Assembly: GCA_020055645.1 (NCBI GenBank)
Contig: CM034546.1
Location: 95,914,001-95,978,000, forward strand
Direction: 5' to 3'
Length of the DNA: 64,000 nt
DNA from: Tomocerus qinae
Lineage: Eukaryota; Arthropoda; Collembola; Entomobryomorpha; Tomoceridae
The position numbers were made by a program, and so were the translations under genes. The notes beneath the pieces are model-generated. The model did no database searches and was not told the DNA's origin. It worked only from the letters and a program-made list of their open reading frames with translations. Positions 17,901 through 26,700 of the stretch are shown here, one piece after another (the first letter of the stretch is position 1; every line of letters begins with the position of its first letter).

Positions 17901-20900
17901 ACGAAACGCAGGAAACAAAGGAAACGCAGGAAACAAAAGAGTAGTTTAGTTTCTTACATTCTAAGGAAAAAAACGGAGAAAATATGAGAGGTTAAAAGAA
18001 CACTGAAGGAAACGGTGAGGAAGGAAACGGAAGAAGGAAACGCAGGAAACGAAGGAAACAAAGGAAACGGGACACCGCTGTCTAAATTCAGCCATAAACT
18101 TCCCAGTGAAAATTGAAATTGCATTTCGTAGTAGAAAATCATTTAATTTCAGCATCCTCACAAGATTCGGCAGTGATACTTTATTTTTAAATAGTAATTT
18201 TAATAAAAAATGTCATAAAACGCCGTATTGAGTCACGTCTGTTAGGTGAGTCAGAGTCAGAATCAGAAAGTTCAATAGCTGATGAAGGGACAATTAGCCA
18301 TTCTTCAAGTGACTCCTCAGCCGGGGAATTAAATGAGTTTACTGATGACAGTGACGTCGAATCTCATTCTGGTATGGCAAGGCACGTATAACCTAACCAG
18401 GTAGCCTTTTGCCATAATATTTCAAATAAAACTTCACTTTTTTCCTCGATAATCGCAGTGCGTTACCGTTACACTACCGTAACTATGGTCCCCTATTCGG
18501 GGTCCCTTACTGAGATACGAATGTTGGGAATAAAATGGCGATTTTATTCCCAAGAATGAAAAAAGTTAATTTTTGTCAGAAATATTACGGGAAGAGAGTA
18601 CCTTATATTGTGTTGTTATAGCTGCCTTGCTGGTATGGTATTAGCATTTATGAAGATTACTTTTATAAATTATTCATAAAATGGCAATATTATATCAATA
18701 TATTTATGGCGATTGACTAAAATCATTGCTCACATCTGCAGATTCTGCAACGATCAACGAAAATCTGTCAGATCAACTCAGAGATTCAGAAATCGATATA
18801 AATAACAATAACGAAGAGGACAATTTCCTAATACATTGGAATTGGGAGCCTGGCTGCCATTCAAATGATTTTGAAGAATTTGATGCTGAAAACTCTGGCT
18901 GGACATTTGATGCATCGGAATTTGATGAATTGAAAACATTAAGAAAAGTATTTCCTGACGAGGCAGTTGAACTTATTCTTAAAGAAACGAATTCATACAC
19001 AGAACAGACTATCAGAAAAACTGCAAGGCAAACGAAACGAATGCGAAAATGGTACCCACTAGACAAACAAGAGTTTTGGAAATTCATAGCAATACGTCTG
19101 ATTATGGGATATGACCAGAAACCGGAACAAAAGCATTACTGGAGTAAAAATCATTTACATGGTACGACAATCGTTCCAAAAATAATGCCGTCGGATCGCT
19201 ACTTTGAAATATTAAAGTATCTACATTTCTCCGATAATCGACAAACTCCAGATAATGATCGCATATATAAAATTAGGTCGATATGGAACATATGCACTGA
19301 AAATTTCCAGAGTCTGTTGAAGCCATTCAGGAATCTAAACGTAGACGAGTCCCTTATTTTGTTTAAAGGAAGATTATATTTTCGCCATATATCTAAGCGA
19401 TCAAGGTTTGGAATTAAAGTATGGCGATTAGTTGACGTCCTGACAGGATTTATACTTGACTGCAAAATCTACGAAGGAAAAGAAACTTTAAGAGCATGCC
19501 CGCAAGAATTTGGCTATGGGGGAGCGATTGTGATTGAACTAACAGAAAAATATTTTGATAATAATCACACAATTTACACAGATAATTTCTTCAACTCTCC
19601 GAATTTAGCATTGGCTTTAAGTAAAAAAGACTCAGCTATGTGGAACGTTAAGATCTAATCGGAAGAATCTTCCAAAGGATTTATTAAAAGAAAAGTTAAA
19701 ACGAGGCGATGTTCGAGTATTTTCAAGTAATGGAGTCGTGGTTGAACGGTGGAAGGACAAAAAGGTCGTGACAATGATTACTACAGGAATGGAACATGGA
19801 ATGACCGAGGTTACTCTAAGGAATGGGACCCATAAGTCGAAGCCCAACTCTGTCCTACAATATAATGATAATGCCCGAGGAATAGATTTGGCTGATATGC
19901 AGATGCACAACTATGAAATAATAAGAAAAACAAAGTTTTGGTACAAAAAACTGTTCTTTCACTTAGTGGATACCTGTGTTTTCAATGCGTTTGCGGTTTT
20001 TCGATCATTTCATGATGATCATCCCCGTAAAATGAGATTTCTTCAATTCCGTCAGAATATAATCAGTCAGATTTTGTCTCAAGAAAACACTATGCAATCA
20101 GTAGGACCAATTGTTTTGGGATGCCAACCAGCCCGGCTCGTCGGAAAGCATTTTATCAAACGAAATTTGGGGACTAAAAACTCGACCCATGGAGCCAGGC
20201 GATGCTACGTGTGTGCTAATAAGAAAAATAATGCGGTAGAAAAAAGGACTACTTACAGCTGTAAGACTTGTGAGGTTCCACTATGCCTTGTACCCTGTTT
20301 CGAAATTTATCACACTAAAAAATCATTTTAATTTATTTAGTGACTCTCTATAATAGATATTTCAGATATTCGTATTTCTGCAGTAATTACTAATTACTTT
20401 TCTGCTATATTTCATTAGTAATCTAGATTAAAATTGTATAATATATTATGTATCGAATATTTCAAATATAATTTGTCTACTGCAAACGACTATTCATTGT
20501 TGTATGGCTTCTATTATTGAATTACTTTTATTTTACAAATTAATAATAGATTATTTCTGAAGTAAAAAATACGCCCGCTTTGCGAATCCTAGCATTAAAA
20601 TAGTATGCCGTTGTGAAGAAAGTACTAATGTATTTATTGTCCCTACGAACTTCACATAACTTATTATAGAACACCCATAGTAACGTTAAAAAATTTGTGA
20701 TCTCCGTCCAGGTCAAAGGGTTAACCCTTTGATAGTACGTCATATTGATGTGCAAGAACAATTAAGGACGCTGTTTACGTTGGTTGCTAACGAAAAAAAT
20801 ATAATTTCCAAAATTTAACCCGTCAATTGTCACATCCGAAACCCCATAGTTAACCTACCCGGCCATTCCACTACCTCAAGGGGAAGTTTTGGCAGTGCAA

Positions 20901-22937
20901 TATTGATAAACAAGATGCTATCAAGTCAATAACAAAATGAATTCCATGCGGCATAAACGGCCGTCTTATGGTATAATATTTGTAAATCTATTGGTTAGTA
21001 CTTTGGTTAGTACTATATCACTATGAATACGGTGTCAATGCTTGTACTTGATGGCCGTTTATGTCACATGGACAATAGACATCTTTGATAGTAGTTATAA
21101 CAACCATGGTTATAACTTAAACTTACAAGTATGAATGCATTGAAGCAAGATGCAAACAAAAAAGATTTTGTACTAAAGTATTTGTAATAACATTGCCAAT
21201 GACGACAGGTGGAAATGCTACTATACAAGTCAGTATAGAAATCTTTATAATATAATACACTTCCCCGTTTCCTAGAAACTAATTTTTTGGAATTGCATTG
21301 ACTTATGCCCTCGGTATTCCATCATCAGCAATTCGGGTCAACCTCCATGCATTTAAAATTCATCATAATATCTTTACATCGACTGTTATAACTTCCGGAG
21401 GATCAGTCTGATTTTTATGGGACCTACATTTTTGGAACCGTGGACTATCAAGGAACAAAAGTTACCATTCGGAATTTTGATATAGTTGTTTTAAATGCAT
21501 TTAAAAAAATCAAATTCCCAAAAAAATGAGTCATTTTTAGTTTTTTATAAAACGTTGATGTTTTTGGTCCATTTAAAGCAACTATATCAAAATTCCGAAT
21601 GGTAACTTTTGTTCCTTGATAGTCCACGGTTCCAAAAATGTAGGTTCCATAAAAATCAGACTGATCCTCCGGAAGTTATAATAGTCGATGTAAAAGATTT
21701 TTTAACATGCATTTTGATAGTCCCCTGTGGTTGCTATGCAGGGCCAAAGTGTAACCTTAAGAACATCTCCTTCGAAATATTACAAATTAATGAAGTAAAT
21801 TTCTAAACAATAACAATATTTTAATTCTAGGGAAATTATGGTAAAAACCTACTTTTATGCCAAGAAGTTTTCCAGCAAATTGAGCATCATGAGCTAAAGA
21901 CGAAAATGCTCCATGACCATGTACAACAGTTATTTCTTCTCGCAGTAATATTTCACGCATTCTGTTATAAATCGAAAAAATGCATAAGTGAAAGGCAGAG
22001 CACGTATAAAGTAACCAGATAGGCTAATGATAATACATTGTAACTTTCACAGGTGAAAGATTTGTAACTTTCACAGGTGAAAGATTTGTAACGTTTACAG
22101 GTGAAAGACTTGCAACTTTCACAACCAAGAGACTTGCAACTTTCACCACCTCTTGCACTTTCACATTATTAAAGATTTATAATCATGGAGTTTAGAATAG
22201 GTTTTTAGGAACTGAGATTAGGAATGATAATGGGGTGAAGCTACTTTAAGGTATGCCGTGAGAATATAACATAGAGAGTCAATTTTGATTCAGTCAATCA
22301 TACGTTCTTACACAAGATTAGCAGTATAAATAGATAATAACAAAAAATTGTAACTATTTAGTTCTTTTTTACTTACACAGGTAGTAAAGTAACCATGTTG
22401 GGGAGAATTGCTCCATTATAAAATATTTGAGCCGGAACATAATATACCTAAAACATGAAGGACAGTTTCATGCATTAAAACTTTTTGAATTTACTTTTAC
22501 TTGAATTTTTAATTTGATATATGAATGGTGATGCCTTCATTCCATTGGTCATCCAGCGTACTCCTTTTCTTTCCCCATAAGTATGTGTCACAATTATAAC
22601 TTTGTGTCCTCTCTCCATAAGACATTGACTTAATTGATAAATGTGCTCTTCGACTCCTCCAACATTCGGATAGAAAAAATCTGACACCATACTGTACAGA
22701 TTTAAAATTCAATTTTGTTAGCGACGTCTGAAATGTCAAATCCTATTTTCCAAATACTGCGTATGGGTACTTACGTTTATACTCTTTGAAATTAGAAAGC
22801 TTAGCTTATTAGGCTTTAGGCTACAGTTAACAGTACATAATACAATACAATACAAATAAAAATGTAGACAGATATGAAAACAAACTATTTATTTACCAAA
22901 CATTATGTTTTTTCCTATTAATTCTGTGTGAAACCAT
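14960..22937 (-). CDS. PIGA: PIG-A, GPI-GlcNAc transferase catalytic subunit
   Basis: PIG-A is the catalytic subunit of the complex that transfers GlcNAc to phosphatidylinositol on the cytosolic face of the ER, the first step of GPI-anchor synthesis. Ten coding exons on the minus strand: 22937-22897, 22691-22535, 22447-22377, 21961-21853, 16425-16307, 16214-16090, 15920-15829, 15730-15445, 15375-15092, 15025-14960; total 449 residues. Visible motifs are [62 protein letters not shown] and the E-x7-E glycosyltransferase signature EAYCMAIVE, then a C-terminal membrane helix ([15 protein letters not shown]). The ATG at 22937 is the only one in frame. Intron 2 (22534-22448) appears to start with GC. 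Intron 4 (21852-16426) is 5.4 kb and contains a piggyBac element. The last junction is less certain: reading through at 15092 gives a stop at 15065. Confidence 0.93.
16895..17015. repeat. Cluster of hairpin motifs
   Basis: The motif GACTTTCTAGCA with its complement TGCTAGAAAGTC recurs alternately around CTGCAG, giving overlapping hairpins. Related blocks recur near 17533-17576 and 17794-17837 in the tandem repeats of the nested foldback element. Confidence 0.6.
17105..17460. repeat. Three tandem copies of a 119-120-base unit
   Basis: Copies start near 17105, 17225 and 17344. Each contains CCTAACCTAATT and its complement AATTAGGTTAGG-like sequence plus GGTCACTATTTTTCGG and its mirror AAAATAGTGACCGG, so every unit is itself a hairpin. 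They lie within the nested foldback element. Confidence 0.8.
17382..17903. repeat. Two tandem copies of a 261-base unit
   Basis: The sequence from 17382 to 17642 is repeated almost exactly from 17643 to 17903. The near identity implies a recent duplication or gene conversion within the nested foldback element. Confidence 0.85.
18221..20331 (+). pseudogene. piggyBac transposase, frameshifted
   Basis: The coding part is homologous to PiggyBac/PGBD transposases. An acidic N-terminal piece (about 18221-18371, Ser/Glu-rich) joins in phase through a 370-base GT-AG intron to the main exon from 18742. The three catalytic aspartates are visible in NVDESL, YTDNFF and GIDLADM. The C-terminus (about 20190-20331) has the Cys-rich zinc-finger (CYVC, CKTC, CLVPC). 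Decay: no in-frame ATG opens the first piece, and the frame breaks near 19640-19650, so the first part stops at 19658 while homology continues in another frame to 20331. The shift is consistent with a two-base deletion or a one-base insertion. The element is presumably not autonomous as it stands. Confidence 0.9.
20713..20732. repeat. Perfect 20-base palindrome at the piggyBac right junction
   Basis: TCAAAGGG, TTAA, CCCTTTGA: the right terminus of the piggyBac, its target duplication, and outside DNA that mirrors the terminus. The outside half resembles the left terminus of another such element. Confidence 0.85.
21373..21697. mobile_element. Inverted-repeat element in PIG-A intron 4
   Basis: Arms of about 125 bases (21373-21497 and 21571-21697) are nearly perfect inverted copies containing ATAACTTCCGGAGGATCAG and TTTGGAACCGTGGACTATC, separated by about 73 bases. 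There is no coding potential. It looks like a foldback or miniature inverted-repeat transposable element; exact ends and target duplication were not settled. Confidence 0.75.
22030..22155. repeat. Short tandem array with CTTTCACAGGTGAAAG palindromes
   Basis: About five imperfect copies of a 24-25-base unit, xTTTGTAACTTTCACAGGTG, three of which contain a palindromic CTTTCACAGGTGAAAG-type core. It lies in PIG-A intron 3, between exons 22377 and 21961. Confidence 0.75.
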
Positions 22938-24282
22938 TTTGAACAGAACGTTGGTTACTTTCGTTTTATGTTTCCTCTTTAGTGCCTTTAGGCACTTACG
23001 ATAACTTGCCCATCGAGAAGCGTCTCTGGAATACTTGTCACTTCTAGATTTTATGTATACGGTAAAAATAACTAAATAAAGCAACAGGCAAAATTTTTCA
23101 TGCTCTTTTGTTCATGTATTAATTGATATGACGTGAACTTTTTGACAGACTGAAGTTCACTGTCACTGAACTGACTGAACTGGAAGGCTAGAACTTTGAA
23201 TAACTTGGAAGTGTTGTTTCTTGTTTTATGATGTGGTTCATGTGCACATCTTTCCCACACTTGCTATTTTCGATTATCACCAAATCGCAGACTTTGGTTC
23301 CACAATCTGGAATTACTGCAAGGCATTTGATAGACTGCACTGCGAATGACTGCTGTGCTGCGGTGCATTCGATGTTCTATGAAATGTTCTTCTCTTCACT
23401 CATTCTTTCTTCTCCTTTCACAAGTTGTGGTAGGGAGAAAGGAAAAAATAAAGGTTTTGGGAGTTAAAAATAAAAGCCACGATGCTAATATCCATTCGGA
23501 AAAAGTAATGAAATGATGCTATGAGGTAGTATAGTAAACTCTAAATTAATTTTTTTTGTGTGAAAATACTCGTTATATATATACACAAAACTGTTGCTTC
23601 AAATATTAGGTGAACGATAGTCCTACAAATGAAAGCAATAGCAGTTGCAATGTTGTTAATCGACAATTCTTAGATCAATTCTTCTTAGATCAGCTCCATC
23701 GAGACGATGTACAAAATACTGACGGAATGTGTCAAAGACAGTTGTATGCATATGCTATAGTTAGTATAATATGGCTCTGGGAGTTTTTCCGGTGATCCTT
23801 GATTTATAGGTTTAGGAATGACCCACGTAAAATCGTTGTACTAGAAAGCTAAACATGTTTAAATGTGAGTAGAAGCTTTTACATGACAATGACTTTCCCT
23901 TTCACTTAACACTTATGAACTGATTGTAACGTTGTTTTTACTTTTTACCTACACAGATATGTAATATTACATATTTGATTATAGGTTAGTGTTAAAATTA
24001 TAAAATTACAACACATTGATAAAAGGTACGTATGTTAAAACTTATTTTAATTGCGAATTGCGATCAAATGCCAAGCTGCATGACACGTTGCAGAAAAGTC
24101 AGTTCTAAGCAGATTGGAATTGAAATAAAATATTCATTTATCGTTACCACTTAAAATGCAAATTAATTTGCGGTTGAATTGACCCAAAATTTACATATTT
24201 ACATATATTTTATAGTAGTTATTTTAATACGAAAAATATGATAGCAATTAACATAGATTAAATACTACCAAAGTGAATTAAT
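22938..24282. other. Intergenic interval between PIG-A and STK16-like
   Basis: It contains the PIG-A 5' region and the STK16 3' region. The frame upstream of the PIG-A ATG stays open on the minus strand to about 23090 but has no other ATG, so it is read as 5' untranslated sequence. No separate gene is supported. Confidence 0.55.
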
Positions 24283-26119
24283 TTAAATACAGCCTTGAAT
24301 TTTGGCATCCACTTGTTTGACTCGTGCAATTACATCTTGTATAAAGGGACGTTCCTGTGGATCGACTTTTAGCAAATAACGAACTAAGTCGTGCAAATCC
24401 TGTTGGAAATTCATTCATTCAAGATTAATAACAAACGACATTATTGAACTCATTGAATTGTCATAAATCATAATACACTGTGTCACCTCTGAGAAAGGAG
24501 AATCTTGAGGAATGTCAACTCTGCCGGATTGGACAGCTAAGGGAACAGAGTCTCCTCGTTCGTAAACTATGTCGTAGGGCGATTTAAAGAACATTAAGGC
24601 GTAGAGCAAACATCCTAGGGACTAAAACAATTCCGACAAATTAAATAAGTATGGATTCATTATGTATGCATGATTCAAAAATTTGAGCACCAAAACTTCA
24701 TTCGAGTTGACTATTACTCTAGAGAAAGCGCTTTTGAAAGTTAGGTGAAAATTATTATAGAGGTACTAAAATTTAGAGTCCCTTCATACAGAGTTAGGTT
24801 ACCAAAATGCTAGGGCCACACAGTGCTTTCACTTTCCCTATGCATAGGGAAAGTGAAAGCACTATGTTTTGGTAGAATGGAATATAGAATAGAATGGTCG
24901 GATTGACAGCTTTGAGAAAGTTGTTATTCCTTTTCACCATTCTGTACACACTTATTTTTGTACCAACCGAGTTTCAATTTGATATAATAGAACAGGTTGG
25001 TATAGATTAACAAAGCATTATTATTATATATTCGTACCCATATATCCGTCCGTTCATCTATAATAGCCTGTGACGGGATGTTGAACAATTCTGGAGCTCG
25101 ATAAGGCATGGATGATCTACAATCAAATACAGCTGTGGTTATTTTTTATCATTTGTGAACTCAATAGGGTCCTGTTTATGAAACCTACAACTGAACTGGT
25201 AGATGAGATAAATATAAAATCTCTACATCCAGCTAAGTCATAGAAATTCAAAAATTAGAAGATTTGACCTTTCAGCAGCAATTTCTTCAACTTTTCGGGC
25301 TTCATTGGAATCATGAATTTCTAATCTCGCTTTAGTGACAGAACCTTGAGAAGAAAAAAATATATTAAACTTCAAATTGTACACGTTGTGTAATCTAAGT
25401 GAAGTACCTAAATCCATAACGATAGGACTCATGTTGTCATTTGACAAAAGCACATTTGCAGTCTTCAAATCCCTATGAGCCAGTGGTTGAGGATGTGCCG
25501 AATGAAAAGCAGATACCGCCTCACAAATTCCAATAAATAAACGCAATATTTCCTTTTCGGTGTGAAAAGATCGTCTTTTCTCACGTCGCTCTAGATCCAT
25601 AGCCAAAGTTCCTCTCTGCAAAATATGAAAGGGAAAATGCTTTTAGGAAAATAATTCTACTGTAACATTTTTAATTTTCGGCATATATAAATTTTATTAC
25701 ATGATGATAAGGCAGAAGGATGAGAACCTCGCTAGTTGAATTGCCTAACGTATCTGTCTTTCCTCGAAGGTCATAATCGATAAGATCTAAGACACCCGAA
25801 TGTTGAACAGCTCGATGTGCTTCAACTTCACACATGGCAACTCTTTGATCTTCTGTCGAGTGACAAATTATTCTCTTCAGGGCAAATTCTTCATGACTTC
25901 TGGAATCCTCGACTAACTCAACCGTACTGAATCCCCTGAAAAGAGAATAAAAACACGCATTGTTATTAATTTCAGGTGCAGACTGTCAAACATATGTATG
26001 CAGTGAAAAGATATTAAATACTTTAACAAAACAGTATTTCACCCTTGTCCGAGTCGTTCTCTTAAATAAAATGTTCTTCCATTGATTTGAACCCTGTCCT
26101 TGACACAAAGACAACCCAT
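24283..26119 (-). CDS. STK16: STK16-like NAK-family Ser/Thr kinase
   Basis: The product is a membrane-associated Ser/Thr kinase of the STK16 (MPSK1/PKL12) branch of the NAK family. Seven coding exons: 26119-26043, 25935-25701, 25615-25408, 25344-25269, 25116-25038, 24621-24487, 24399-24283, giving 308 residues (human STK16 is 305). The N-terminus MGCLC offers a myristoylation glycine and palmitoylatable cysteines, as in STK16. Kinase motifs in order are the glycine loop GQGGFSTVELV, ALKRI, the catalytic HRDLKTANVLL, MDLG (the DFG position is DLG, normal for STK16), SMPYRAPELF and DERTDIW. All junctions keep phase. The family acts around the Golgi and in secretion; substrates here are unknown. 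The kinase core looks intact. Confidence 0.95.
24822..24863. repeat. Perfect 42-base palindrome in STK16 intron
   Basis: The 21 bases AGTGCTTTCACTTTCCCTA plus TG at 24822-24842 are followed without spacer by their exact reverse complement to 24863. It lies in the intron between exons 25038 and 24621. It could form a cruciform in DNA or a tight hairpin in pre-mRNA. Confidence 0.9.
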
Positions 26120-26700
26120 ACGTAGGATTAAATTTAATCCTAAGCTATTCATTATGAATGAAGCCGCAGTTCTCCGATCTCCTTTCCAATCCCGATAATA
26201 CAATTTGATACGGGAGTTTCTCAAATCACAGGGAATTAAGATATCCTGAGAGAGTTTAAACTTCCTGCTGCAGATATTGTGGAGTTGGAGACTGGATACA
26301 TGAAATTGTTTTCCTGTACTCGCTGTACAATCCAATGAAACCTATAGTTCTCCAGATCTCAACTCCTAGTCCAATATTACTTGAAAATTGCAGACTACTT
26401 TGATATTTTTATGTGCTAAGTAACGCTATTCAGGGTCTGTCAAATGAATGATATTTTATGATTATGCATTAATTGTACATATTTCTCAAGAAATGTTTAT
26501 ACCATATTTGTTGAAAATATTGAATCACATTCGGTTTATTTGAAGGAAATGTTAATAGAAGATTTCACTGTAACGTGTGGCCAAAAAGGCCAAAAAGTTT
26601 CACTGAAAACTATTATTATTGTACATTCTTAAAAGTGTAATATTATATTGTAGCTGTAATACTACTTAAAAGATATCACTTTATATGAGAACAGATTTGT
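26120..26700. other. Short intergenic interval between STK16-like and FSIP2-like
   Basis: 580 bases between two minus-strand genes. It must hold the FSIP2-like 3' end and the STK16 promoter or leader. No other gene is seen. Confidence 0.6.

Larger units (their letters stand above)
16664..18099. mobile_element. Foldback element nested in the piggyBac
   Basis: A 1424-base element (16670-18093) is flanked by ATAAAC on both sides (16664-16669 and 18094-18099). Its terminal inverted repeats are about 195 bases long, begin GGCTGAATTTAGACAGCGG, and are dominated by runs of GTTTCCT (left arm 16670-16865, right arm 17901-18093). No transposase is present. The interior is made of two tandem-repeat arrays. 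The superfamily is unclear; a 6-bp target duplication and microsatellite-like arms suggest a foldback-type DNA element. Confidence 0.8.
16465..20724 (+). mobile_element. piggyBac element in PIG-A intron 4
   Basis: Both ends carry the piggyBac target duplication TTAA (16465-16468 and 20721-20724). The termini are CCCTTTGAGCTGGA on the left and TCCAGGTCAAAGGG on the right, inverted repeats differing at one of 14 positions. The body (16469-20720, 4252 bases) holds a transposase pseudogene in the plus orientation, antisense to PIG-A. Near the left end are several palindromes of the form GGGAAxTATACTTCCC (about 16484-16632), probably subterminal repeats. A foldback element is inserted between the left end and the transposase. 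It lies wholly inside an intron, so PIG-A splicing need not be affected. Confidence 0.92.

Noticed and set aside
22893..23084. Separate small basic protein on the minus strand
   Set aside because: It starts without ATG and its 3' end splices in phase into PIG-A exon 2, giving the conserved CMVSDFFYP; the 3' part is PIG-A exon 1.
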